Part shown: piece by piece, positions 5,696 to 11,848 of the stretch
How positions within the stretch are numbered: position 1 is the first letter of the stretch
How the letters are laid out: every line of letters starts with the position of its first letter
Assembly (NCBI GenBank): GCA_900759385.1
Contig: CAAEUZ010000092.1
Location: forward strand, 1-14,728
Direction of reading: 5' to 3'
Length of the DNA stretch: 14,728 bases
Source: an uncultured Oscillospiraceae bacterium
Lineage (GTDB): Bacteria; Bacillota; Clostridia; Oscillospirales; Oscillospiraceae
Notes under the pieces: model-generated
What the model was told of the DNA's origin: nothing
The model's input: only the letters and a program-made list of their open reading frames with translations
The model's database searches: none
Made by a program: the position numbers and the translations under genes

Positions 5696-7045
5696 TCACT
5701 GTTCCGGATGGCTCTCGCTCCAGAGCTCTCCGGCCTTGACGGCCCACTTCTCGGCCTTCTCCACGCACTTGGCGGTGAGGTCGTCCACGTCCTCGGGGGC
5801 CTCGACGTCGGTGCTCTTCGCGCCGGACTCGTGCACCATGCCGGCCAGAGCGCCGGGGTTATCCAGCAGCGGGCAGGGACGCAGGTGGTTGCAGTTGAAG
5901 GGCTGCCCTCGGTGATAGGCCATGAAGAGCGGGGACTTGTACGCCTCGAGCAGAGTCTTCTCCCGGATGTTGGAGTCGGAGTAGTGTATGAAGGCGCAGG
6001 GCTCTATGTCGCCCGCGGCGTTGATGTGGCAGTAGCTGCGGCCGCCGGCAATGCAGCCGCCGACATACTCGCCGTCGTTCCAGAAGTCCATTGTGAAGAG
6101 CGGCTTGGTGCGGCGGAACTCGCGCACCTTGCGGTACATGTACGCCCTCTGCTCTGCCGTTACCATCAGCTCCGGCACGGCGTTCTTGCCGACGGGCATA
6201 TAGGTGAAGAGCCAGGCGAACTTGGCGCCCTTGGCTATCATATCGTCGAAGTACTCCTCGCTGCCGATTACATTGTAGTTCCTGCTGGTGTAACAGCAGC
6301 TGATGCCGAAGGGGAGCTTCCTGCGCCTGAGTATATCCATCGCGCGCACGACGGCGGCGTAAGTGCCGTGGCCGCGGCGGTCGTCGGTGGCCTCCTCAAA
6401 GCCCTCCACGCTGATGGCGGGGACGAAGTTCTTCACCCGCAGCATCTCGTCGGCGAACTCCTCGTCTATGAGCGTGCCGTTCGTGAAGGCCGAGAACACG
6501 CAGTCGTTGTGCGCCTCGCACAGACGTATGATATCCTTTTTGCGCACCATGGGCTCACCGCCGGTGAAGAGGAACATGTACGTGCCCATCTCGTTGGCCT
6601 GGTTGACAATATCTTCCATTTCCTCGTAGGTCAGGTTGAGCTTGTTGCCGTACTCGGCCGCCCAGCAGCCGGTGCAGTGCAGGTTGCAGGCGCTGGTGGG
6701 GTCCATGAGGATGGCCCAAGGCACGGAGCAGCCATGCTCGTCCTTTACCTTTTGCTGCCGCGCCATGCCGATGAGCGCGCTGTTTACAATGAAGTTTTCA
6801 AAGATTTTCAGCCTCACGCCCTCGTCTATATCATCCCAGAGCGACTTTATGAATTTCGACCAGTTCGGGTCGTCAAGGACCGCCTCCACGCCGCCGATCT
6901 GACTGGTGAGAACTCCGTCTCTGTCAAAGCGCTTTGCCCAGTCAATGAGCTTGGGAATACACTCCTCCGGCGGCTGCCTGAGCATTTTCAGGGCCTGCTT
7001 AACCGCAAATGCCTGTGCATTTTCTGCCAATGTCCTGTTGGCCAT
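5696..7045 (-). CDS. Radical SAM protein with Cys-rich C-terminal (SPASM-like) region
   Basis: This is a cytosolic radical S-adenosylmethionine enzyme of 449 residues. The [4Fe-4S] motif CNLHCTGC (Cys120, Cys124, Cys127) and the SAM-contacting GGEP (162-165) are intact. A long N-terminal region (1-105) with helical character precedes the barrel. The C-terminal part holds further cysteines (331, 339, 350, 385, 391) in a pattern suited to auxiliary iron-sulfur clusters, as in SPASM or related domains. The ATG at 7043-7045 (MANRTLAEN) is chosen because AAGGA lies about 9 bases upstream and the longer frame is poor coding sequence. It is a single-gene unit with its own promoter and terminator. 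No precursor peptide, transporter or partner enzyme is adjacent, so substrate and reaction are unknown. Similar proteins seem common in clostridia, by recall. Confidence 0.9.
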   Translation of the reverse strand: MANRTLAENAQAFAVKQALKMLRQPPEECIPKLIDWAKRFDRDGVLTSQIGGVEAVLDDPNWSKFIKSLWDDIDEGVRLKIFENFIVNSALIGMARQQKVKDEHGCSVPWAILMDPTSACNLHCTGCWAAEYGNKLNLTYEEMEDIVNQANEMGTYMFLFTGGEPMVRKKDIIRLCEAHNDCVFSAFTNGTLIDEEFADEMLRVKNFVPAISVEGFEEATDDRRGHGTYAAVVRAMDILRRRKLPFGISCCYTSRNYNVIGSEEYFDDMIAKGAKFAWLFTYMPVGKNAVPELMVTAEQRAYMYRKVREFRRTKPLFTMDFWNDGEYVGGCIAGGRSYCHINAAGDIEPCAFIHYSDSNIREKTLLEAYKSPLFMAYHRGQPFNCNHLRPCPLLDNPGALAGMVHESGAKSTDVEAPEDVDDLTAKCVEKAEKWAVKAGELWSESHPEQ

Positions 7046-7061
7046 GATTACTCGTCCTTTC

Positions 7062-7078
7062 TGCGGGCACTCCCCGCA
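7062..7078 (-). promoter_or_regulatory. Hairpin at the 5' end of the radical SAM mRNA
   Basis: A perfect 6-bp stem (arms 7062-7067 and 7073-7078, 5-base loop) falls at or near the predicted transcription start and just before the ribosome site. Such 5'-end hairpins can stabilise mRNA; a regulatory role is unproven. Confidence 0.3.
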
Positions 7079-7083
7079 TAATA

Positions 7084-7112
7084 ATTTTACGACGCATTTC
7101 CAGCCGATACAA
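7084..7112 (-). promoter_or_regulatory. Probable promoter of the radical SAM gene
   Basis: On the minus strand, TTGTAT (7107-7112) and TAAAAT (7084-7089) stand 17 bases apart. The -10 box is close to consensus and the -35 box is weak. It is the best candidate in the 249-base gap upstream of the gene. Confidence 0.45.
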
Positions 7113-7238
7113 GGGACAGAATCCGACATGTGTTGCTATTTCTGTCGTATTACATTGCCTTGGCCCGTGCGCGGCTACGAATATATCTTCAGTTTTATTA
7201 TGCCGGCACACGGTAATTTATGCCCCGTGCGGGCATGC

Positions 7239-7267
7239 AAAAAAAGCTCCCTTGAAGGGAGCTTTTT
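7239..7267 (-). terminator. Intrinsic terminator of the GntR-family gene
   Basis: A 13-bp inverted repeat (7241-7253 and 7255-7267, realistic loop of about 5 bases) is followed on the minus strand by a run of seven T. It lies just under 30 bases after the regulator's stop codon. The matching A/T runs on both sides would let it work in either direction. Confidence 0.9.
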
Positions 7268-7294
7268 ACAGTCGCGGCCTGTGCGCGCAGCGGT

Positions 7295-8080
7295 TTATTT
7301 GTCCACGCTTCTGGCGAAGCTGACGCCGTCCTTGTGCAGGTACACGTCCAGCGTCACGCGGTCGGCGCGGATCATGCTCTGGGTAAACTCGTAGACCACA
7401 CCGGCCTCCGTGCGCGTGCGGCGCTGCACGGAGAAGGCGCAGCTTCCCGGGCGGCAGCCGAGGAGTTCGGCCTCGCGGCGGCCGAGGATGACGGCCTCAT
7501 AGCTGTCCACGGCGCTGTAGGGCACTATCCCCTCTTCATAGAGCAGACTGTAGAAGCTGTGCGTCTCCAGCAGCTCGCGGGTGAGCTTTGGATAGATATA
7601 CGTGGGGTAGAAGCTCGTCTCCAGGATCAGAGGCTGCCCGTTCACGTTCCTTATGCGGGAGAAGCGGTATATCTTGACGCCGGAGTTCTCCAGCTCCAGC
7701 ATGGAGACGATGTCGGGCGGAGGGCTCATGACCTCAAACTCGAGGATGGTGGAGCTCGGCGTCATGCCCATGGCGTTGATCTCGCTCGTGAACGAGTAGA
7801 CATTCTCGGTGCGGCGGCGCATCTTGGGCTCGGCCACAAAGGTTCCGCGCCCCTGCTTGCGCACCACCAGCCCCTCGCTCTCCAGCGCGCCTATGGCCTG
7901 TCGGACCGTGGAGCGCGAGACGTCAAAGGTGCGGCAGAGCTCCGCCTCGCTGGGCAGCAGGGCGCCCGGCTCCAGGGTGCCCGCGGATATATTGCGCTTT
8001 ATTATACTCACCAGCTGGCTGTAAAGCGGTATATCGCTGTCCATGCTGAGTTTATTCATCAAAACGGGATTTGTATCCAT
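7295..8080 (-). CDS. GntR-family transcriptional regulator, HutC subfamily (UTRA domain)
   Basis: A cytosolic DNA-binding repressor or activator of 261 residues. Residues about 17-82 form the GntR winged helix-turn-helix: PLYSQLVSIIKRNISAG, then LLPSEAELCRTFDVSRSTVR and QGRGTFVAEP in the wing. Residues about 92-250 match the UTRA ligand-binding domain, with the typical ETSFYP (154-159) and RRTRTEAGVVYEF regions. Effectors in this subfamily are often sugars, sugar phosphates or amino-acid derivatives; none can be assigned here. The start ATG at 8078-8080 follows GAGAGGA by about 7 bases. It has its own promoter and a possible operator at 8114-8127, so autoregulation is likely. The gene directly upstream is an aldehyde dehydrogenase with no clear terminator between, so it may be partly cotranscribed with it and control it. 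Confidence 0.93.
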   Translation of the reverse strand: MDTNPVLMNKLSMDSDIPLYSQLVSIIKRNISAGTLEPGALLPSEAELCRTFDVSRSTVRQAIGALESEGLVVRKQGRGTFVAEPKMRRRTENVYSFTSEINAMGMTPSSTILEFEVMSPPPDIVSMLELENSGVKIYRFSRIRNVNGQPLILETSFYPTYIYPKLTRELLETHSFYSLLYEEGIVPYSAVDSYEAVILGRREAELLGCRPGSCAFSVQRRTRTEAGVVYEFTQSMIRADRVTLDVYLHKDGVSFARSVDK

Positions 8081-8113
8081 GGCTGTTCCTCTCGATAACT
8101 TGTAATGACGTCT

Positions 8114-8127
8114 GATATGTCTATATC
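8114..8127. promoter_or_regulatory. Candidate operator for the HutC-family regulator
   Basis: An interrupted palindrome with arms GATAT and ATATC around four bases lies directly downstream of the -10 box of the regulator gene, covering the expected transcript start. Read on the minus strand it contains TATAGAC, similar to the GTATAGAC cores that I recall for HutC-type regulators. The function is inferred from position and resemblance. Confidence 0.45.
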
Positions 8128-8136
8128 GTTTATCAT

Positions 8137-8165
8137 ATTATAATCGACGGAGCCGGATTTTACAA
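8137..8165 (-). promoter_or_regulatory. Promoter of the GntR-family gene
   Basis: On the minus strand, TTGTAA (8160-8165) and a consensus TATAAT (8137-8142) are separated by 17 bases, giving a leader of about 50 bases. The candidate operator follows immediately. Confidence 0.65.
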
Positions 8166-8243
8166 CCCCCTCTTGTTAGCCAGATTAGGCGCCGCTTTGG
8201 CACAAATTCTATTAATTTTTAACAAAGCTGTCCACTTTCTTCG

Positions 8244-9620
8244 TCACTTGAGGATCTTTCGTATCATGCCGAGCTTTTTGTCCGTGCACGGGCGGTACCT
8301 CATATCCGGGTCCATAGCTCCTCCCCTGTGCAGTATGCCCTCGAGATGAGAGAACTCCTCAAAGCCCCAGCGGCCGTGATACGCGCCCATACCGCTCGCA
8401 CCCATGCCGCCGAAGGGCAGCGCGTCCGTCGTGAGGTGCATGATAGTGTCGTTCACGCACCCGCCGCCGAAGCGGCAGCGGGAGAGCACGCGCCGTTTGT
8501 TTTCGCGGCTGCGCGTAAAGAGGTAGAGCGCAAGCGGGCGCGGGCGGGACTCCACCATGGCGACGGCCTCGTCGAGCTCCTCATAAGTCAGTATGGGCAG
8601 GACGGGCCCGAATATCTCCTCGCCCATCACGGCGTCATCCAGGCTGACGCCGGCCATGACGGTGGGCTCTATCCTGAGCGCGCCCTCGTCGCAGCCCCCG
8701 CCGCACACGACCTTCTCCGGGTCTATCAGCGCCCTGACGCGCTCGAAGTGCTTCCGGGTCACCATGCGCCCGTATGTGGGATCGCTCAGGGCGTCCGGGT
8801 ACTGCGCGGCGGTCTCGCGCCTGAGCTCCTCCACCAGAGCGGCGCTCACCTTTTTGTCGCAGAGGACATAGTCCGGGGCCACGCAGGTCTGACCGCAGTT
8901 GAGGAATTTGCCGTACACTATTCGCCTGGCCGCCAGACCGATATCGGCCGTATCATCCACTATGACCGGGCTCTTGCCGCCCAGCTCCAGCGTCACGCTC
9001 GTGAGGTTCTCCGCCGCCGAGCGCAGCACCTCGCGGCCTACTTTCGTCCCGCCGGTGAAGAAAATCTTGTCCCAGCGCTGGCCCAGCAGGGCGGTGTTCT
9101 CCTCCCGGCCGCCGGTGACGCAGCACACGTAGTCTTCCGTAAATACCGATCCGAGCAGCCCCGCTATTACAGAGCTCGTCGCCGGTGAATACGCGCTCGG
9201 CTTGACGACGGCGGTGTTGCCCGCGGCGAGGGCGGCGGCCAGGGGCTCGAGCGTCAGCAGCAGCGGGTAATTCCAGGGGCTCATAATCAGGGCCGTGCCG
9301 TACGGCACACGCCTCAGCTCACCGTGCCCCGGGAACTGCGCCAGCCCGGTGCGCACGCGCTTCGGACGCATGAGCCCGCCCAGATGGCGGCGCAGGTACC
9401 GTATGTTGTTCAGCAGCAGTCCCGTCTCGCACATGTACGCCTCACCCTCCGGCTTGCCGAGGTCGGCGTAAAGCGCCGCGGCGATGTCGCCCTCGCGCTC
9501 TTTCACTGCATCGTAGAGCGAGTCCAGCGCCAGCGCGCGGTAATCCCGCTCAAGCGTCACCCCGGACGCGAACAGCGCCCGCTGCTTTTCAAGGATGGCG
9601 GAAATCTCGTTTTCTTTCAT
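8244..9620 (-). CDS. NAD(P)-dependent aldehyde dehydrogenase, class 3-like
   Basis: This 458-residue protein is a soluble aldehyde dehydrogenase that oxidises an aldehyde to its carboxylic acid with NAD(P). Key positions are present: Asn117 in SPWNYP, Lys140 in VVKPS, the coenzyme loop FTGGTKVG (188-195), general base Glu212 in ELGGKSP, nucleophile Cys246 in NCGQTCVAPDY and Glu335 in EEIFGP. The NCGQTCVAPDY form and the short N-terminus point to the class 3/fatty-aldehyde type, as does the basic C-terminal tail. The start is the ATG at 9618-9620, 5 bases after GGAGG. The gene lies between the rplL terminator and the HutC-type regulator, with no obvious terminator before that regulator. Substrate unknown; detoxification of medium or long aldehydes is plausible for the subgroup. 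Confidence 0.94.
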   Translation of the reverse strand: MKENEISAILEKQRALFASGVTLERDYRALALDSLYDAVKEREGDIAAALYADLGKPEGEAYMCETGLLLNNIRYLRRHLGGLMRPKRVRTGLAQFPGHGELRRVPYGTALIMSPWNYPLLLTLEPLAAALAAGNTAVVKPSAYSPATSSVIAGLLGSVFTEDYVCCVTGGREENTALLGQRWDKIFFTGGTKVGREVLRSAAENLTSVTLELGGKSPVIVDDTADIGLAARRIVYGKFLNCGQTCVAPDYVLCDKKVSAALVEELRRETAAQYPDALSDPTYGRMVTRKHFERVRALIDPEKVVCGGGCDEGALRIEPTVMAGVSLDDAVMGEEIFGPVLPILTYEELDEAVAMVESRPRPLALYLFTRSRENKRRVLSRCRFGGGCVNDTIMHLTTDALPFGGMGASGMGAYHGRWGFEEFSHLEGILHRGGAMDPDMRYRPCTDKKLGMIRKILK

Positions 9621-9648
9621 ACTTACCTCCACGCTTCACGCCGGTATT

Positions 9649-9687
9649 GCGGGCGGCTCTTCCGCCCGCTCACGCCCCGGACGGGGC
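9649..9687 (-). promoter_or_regulatory. Two hairpins in the leader of the aldehyde dehydrogenase gene
   Basis: Between the likely promoter and the ribosome site stand a short 6-bp palindrome (arms 9674-9679 and 9682-9687) and an 8-bp perfect stem (arms 9649-9656 and 9662-9669, 5-base loop). Neither is followed by a U-run. They may only reflect GC-rich sequence, but two in a 40-base leader is notable. Confidence 0.35.
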
Positions 9688-9698
9688 TCAGCTTTTAC

Positions 9699-9707
9699 AG
9701 TATAGCA
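9699..9707 (-). promoter_or_regulatory. Possible extended -10 promoter of the aldehyde dehydrogenase gene
   Basis: TGCTATACT on the minus strand is an extended -10 (TGn-TATACT). It sits directly after the rplL terminator, and no -35 match is found at 17 bases because that position is inside the terminator arm. It is the only good candidate upstream of the gene. Confidence 0.45.
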
Positions 9708-9736
9708 AAAGAGGACGCGAAAACGCGTCCTCTTTT
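9707..9736 (-). terminator. Intrinsic terminator of rplJ-rplL
   Basis: A perfect 13-bp inverted repeat (arms 9707-9719 and 9724-9736) with a 4-base loop starts 12 bases after the rplL stop codon, flanked by A and T runs. It is a strong, possibly bidirectional terminator and separates the ribosomal operon from the aldehyde dehydrogenase gene. Confidence 0.92.
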
Positions 9737-9748
9737 AAGCGGCTCAAC

Positions 9749-10126
9749 TCAGGCAAGCTCGACCTCGGCGCCGACAGCCTCAAGCTGCTTCTTGAGGGCC
9801 TCGGCCTCGTCCTTGGAGACCTGCTCCTTGATCTTGGCGGGGACCTTCTCGACGAGGGCCTTGGCCTCGGCGAGGCCCAGGCCGGTGATGGCACGGACTT
9901 CCTTGATGACCTTGATCTTCTCGCTGCCGAAGCTCTTCATGACGACGTCGAACTCGGTCTTCTCCTCCTCGGCGGGAGCAGCGGCGGCGGCGCCGGCGGC
10001 AGGGGCGGCGACGGCGGCGGCAGAGACGCCGAACTTCTCCTCAAGGGCGTGGACGAGCTCGCTCAGCTCGAGAACGGACAGGTTGCTGATCTCTTCGATC
10101 AGGGCAGTAACTTTTTCGCTGGCCAT
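9749..10126 (-). CDS. rplL: Ribosomal protein bL12 (L7/L12)
   Basis: This is the multicopy stalk protein of the 50S subunit, which binds L10 and recruits translation GTPases. Its 125 residues match the family. The N-terminal dimer and L10-binding helices span 1-33, a mobile Ala-rich hinge 36-54, and the C-terminal domain 55-125 contains the conserved EKTEFDVV, IKVIKEVRAITGLGLAEAKALVE and LEAVGAEVEL segments. The ATG at 10124-10126 follows AGGAGG by 8 bases. It lies 44 bases behind rplJ and ends at a strong terminator, so rplJ-rplL form a two-gene unit. The usual downstream neighbour rpoB is absent; an aldehyde dehydrogenase follows instead. Confidence 0.98.
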   Translation of the reverse strand: MASEKVTALIEEISNLSVLELSELVHALEEKFGVSAAAVAAPAAGAAAAAPAEEEKTEFDVVMKSFGSEKIKVIKEVRAITGLGLAEAKALVEKVPAKIKEQVSKDEAEALKKQLEAVGAEVELA

Positions 10127-10170
10127 TATAATTTCCTCCTGTTAATCAGTATAAATGTTGTGCGCCGCTG

Positions 10171-10731
10171 TTACTCGGCGGCGGGAGCCTCGGCCGCTTC
10201 GGCCTCGGCAGCGGGTTCGGCGGACTCCACGGAGCCGCCATTCTGCTCCAGAATCTGGCCCAGGACAACGGCCAGGCTGGTGATGGGGGCGAGCATGGTG
10301 CCCAGGACCTTCGCATACAGCGCGTCCTTGCTGGGCAGTGCGGCGATCTCCTCGATCTCCTGAGCGTCGAGCACCTTGCCGTCCATGAAAGCGGCCTTGA
10401 TGTTGAAGCGGTCGCCCATCTTCTTGGAGTAGTCGCTGATGATGCGGATGGGAGCGATGGGATCTCCGGCGCTGGTGGCCAGAGAGGTGGTTCCGTTGAG
10501 GACACCGTCCATGCCCGTCAGACCGGCCTTTTCGAGGGCGAAGCGGGTAAGCGTGTTCTTCACGACGCTGTACTCGACCTCACTCGCCACGAGCTCGCGG
10601 CGCAGCTGGGTATCCTCCGCCACGGTAATGCCGCGGTAATCCACGAACACGCCCGCGCTGGCGTTCTGGAAGCGCTCGGTGAGGGCCTCGACTATCGCCT
10701 TTTTCTCGCTAAGGATCTTTGCGTTCGGCAT
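10171..10731 (-). CDS. rplJ: Ribosomal protein uL10
   Basis: L10 anchors L7/L12 dimers to 23S rRNA at the ribosomal stalk. The 186-residue protein begins MPNAKILSEKKAIVEAL and has the conserved FVDYRGITVAEDTQLRREL region (about 31-50), VVKNTLTRFALEKAGL, and a C-terminal helix for L12 binding followed by an acidic Ala/Glu tail. I take the ATG at 10729-10731 from family alignment. The GGAGG site ends 14 bases upstream of it, which is long. An in-frame GTG at 10744-10746 touches the site and would add five residues, so the start is not fully certain. A leader with attenuator precedes it, implying feedback by the L10-L12 complex. rplK-rplA are not upstream; a GtrA-like gene is. Confidence 0.97.
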   Translation of the reverse strand: MPNAKILSEKKAIVEALTERFQNASAGVFVDYRGITVAEDTQLRRELVASEVEYSVVKNTLTRFALEKAGLTGMDGVLNGTTSLATSAGDPIAPIRIISDYSKKMGDRFNIKAAFMDGKVLDAQEIEEIAALPSKDALYAKVLGTMLAPITSLAVVLGQILEQNGGSVESAEPAAEAEAAEAPAAE

Positions 10732-10765
10732 TGCTTGTTGTTTCACCTCCGGAAGTATCTTCGCG

Positions 10766-10802
10766 CCCAAAAATAAACCTCCGCACCCAAAGGACACGGA
10801 GG
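10766..10802 (-). terminator. Attenuator-type terminator in the rplJ leader
   Basis: A 6-bp outer stem (10778-10783 with 10797-10802) with further inner pairing is followed on the transcript by UUUAUUUUUGGG. It lies about 45 bases upstream of rplJ, where an attenuator controlled by the L10 leader would be expected. Reading through it is needed for rplJ-rplL expression. Confidence 0.7.
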
Positions 10803-10876
10803 CAGAAAGCTGTCATAGATAAGCCATCCTCGGCAGGTCTTCCGCCCACAGGGCCGCCTGCTGTCTTTGGAACGCC
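10778..10876 (-). ncRNA. Ribosomal protein L10 leader (cis-regulatory RNA)
   Basis: The transcript between the promoter and rplJ carries the conserved L10-leader blocks CCAAAGACAGCAGG and GACCTGCCGAGG, in that order and with the usual spacing, followed by a terminator hairpin with a U-tract. In known examples this RNA binds the L10-L12 complex, which then favours termination. The 5' end is placed at the predicted transcription start. Identification is by recall of the family consensus. Confidence 0.8.
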
Positions 10877-10881
10877 CAAAT

Positions 10882-10910
10882 ATAATATCAGCCGTCATCG
10901 CGTTTGTCAA
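10882..10910 (-). promoter_or_regulatory. Sigma-A promoter of the rplJ-rplL operon, inside the end of the GtrA-like gene
   Basis: On the minus strand, TTGACA (10905-10910) and TATTAT (10882-10887) stand 17 bases apart. The -35 box encodes part of the GtrA-like protein's last residues and the -10 box directly follows its stop codon (10888-10890). The start falls near 10876, just ahead of the L10 leader. Confidence 0.82.
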
Positions 10911-11349
10911 GCTTATTTTCGCCCTTTTCACCGGTTTTTTCCCTGAAGGCAAAAAAGCGCTGGCCCAGGTAGTTCAGCCCGGTGAAGATAATCATGCCGG
11001 CCAGCATCGCTATGCCGTCGCGCAGATCCTCGCCCGCGCCCTCCAGCAGCGCCGTGACCAGCGGGCGCGCGACCCCGTAGGCCACAAGATAGCAGACCGC
11101 TATGTTGGCCACAAAGCGCAAAATCTCCTGCCAGCTCTGCTCGCGGCTCTTGAAGGTGAAGTACTTGTTGAGAAAATAGCTCAATATGCTGCCCACGACA
11201 TAGTTCATAGCCGTCGAGAACCAGTACCCGCAGTCGAGTCCGAAGCGCAGCCCGTACATTACCGCGGTGCCGACAATTGTATTGGCTGCGCCTACCAGGC
11301 AGAATTTGAGAAACTGCTTGTCAAAAAACGCTGAGATTATTTTTTTCAT
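10888..11349 (-). CDS. GtrA-family four-helix membrane protein
   Basis: The 153-residue protein has four predicted membrane helices (about 11-35, 42-62, 79-100, 111-133) and the GtrA family marks: FLKFCLVGAANTIVG at 13-27, SYFLNKYFTFK at 57-67 and NYLGQRFFAF at 126-135. GtrA-like proteins are linked with polyprenyl-phosphate-sugar transfer across the membrane and cell-surface glycosylation, usually beside a glycosyltransferase; none is visible here. The start ATG at 11347-11349 (MKKIISAFF) is preceded by only a weak GGGG/AGGG site. The C-terminal tail (136-153) is charged and cytoplasmic, and it also encodes the rplJ -35 box. It diverges from the plus-strand gene at 11480; its own promoter is not clear. 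Confidence 0.88.
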   Translation of the reverse strand: MKKIISAFFDKQFLKFCLVGAANTIVGTAVMYGLRFGLDCGYWFSTAMNYVVGSILSYFLNKYFTFKSREQSWQEILRFVANIAVCYLVAYGVARPLVTALLEGAGEDLRDGIAMLAGMIIFTGLNYLGQRFFAFREKTGEKGENKLDKRDDG

Positions 11350-11369
11350 CCCTAACCCCGAATTCCGCT

Positions 11370-11383
11370 TTCCCGCGCGGGAA
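11370..11383. repeat. 14-base perfect palindrome upstream of the GtrA-like gene
   Basis: A fully symmetric sequence, TTCCCGCGCGGGAA, lies about 20 bases before the GtrA-like start, inside the divergent intergenic region. It could be a protein-binding site or a short leader stem. Nothing else identifies it. Confidence 0.35.
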
Positions 11384-11398
11384 CGCTTTGTTTTCGTC

Positions 11399-11427
11399 TT
11401 GCATTGACGAAGAAAATGTGATATAGT
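11399..11427 (+). promoter_or_regulatory. Promoter of the plus-strand gene at 11480
   Basis: An extended -10 (TGA-TATAGT; hexamer 11422-11427) is preceded at 17 bases by TTGCAT (11399-11404), a weak -35 box. The leader of about 45 bases is AT-rich and contains an inverted repeat TAATAA-TTC-TTATTA (11447-11461) just before the ribosome site. Confidence 0.6.
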
Positions 11428-11479
11428 TTCAGTAAATTTAAAATAGTAATAATTCTTATTATTGAAAGGAGCCCGGATC

Positions 11480-11848
11480 ATGAGCAGCACCAAGACCGTA
11501 AAGCTCTTCACCGCCGCAGGCGAACCCCTTGAGGACGCCGCGCTTTCGGAGGATTTCCTCACCGCCGTCAAGTGCGGCCCCTATCGGGTGGGCGAGCGCG
11601 CGTTTTACTTCCGCAGCGGGCTGCGCCGCCTGTGCCTGCCCTACGGCAGCTTCGGACATGTATTCAAGCGGGCCATGCTCTGCGCCTCCCGCACCTGCGG
11701 CAAGGTGGTGCATACGGACACCTTCTGGCTTGTCTTCTGCCAGGGCGCAGACGAGCTGGCAGAGGCCAAAACCATAGACGAAAAGCACGCGGACCGGGCC
11801 CTGTCCCTGCTGCGCGAGCGCCTGCCGGATATATCGGTGGGACTGTAA
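11480..11848 (+). CDS. Unrecognised Cys-rich protein, 122 residues, the only plus-strand gene
   Basis: I cannot assign a family. The protein has no signal peptide or membrane helix. It holds five cysteines (32, 52, 68, 73, 87), of which 68 and 73 form CxxxxC, and a basic-aromatic middle (residues about 34-63: YRVGERAFYFRSGLRRLCLP then YGSFGHVFKRAM). The end (95-119) is a charged helix followed by LPDISVGL. Alternating strands near the N-terminus could fit a small beta-rich domain such as a PH-like fold, but this is a guess. The ATG at 11480 follows AGGAG by 8 bases and a plausible promoter lies upstream, so it is very likely real. Its stop codon abuts the stop of the convergent DMT transporter with no gap. 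Confidence 0.82.
   Translation: MSSTKTVKLFTAAGEPLEDAALSEDFLTAVKCGPYRVGERAFYFRSGLRRLCLPYGSFGHVFKRAMLCASRTCGKVVHTDTFWLVFCQGADELAEAKTIDEKHADRALSLLRERLPDISVGL

Noticed and set aside
5693..7081. Open plus-strand frame opposite the radical SAM gene (462 codons)
   Set aside because: The minus strand encodes an intact radical SAM motif set; the plus translation is a His/Val/Ala-rich shadow.
7046..7240. Possible short minus-strand gene or longer N-terminus between the terminator and the radical SAM gene
   Set aside because: The short frames lack a ribosome site and family features, and the region holds a better explanation as promoter and leader.
8166..8243. Terminator between the aldehyde dehydrogenase and the GntR-family gene
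   Set aside because: Only a 5-bp stem with a large loop can be drawn and no U-run follows.
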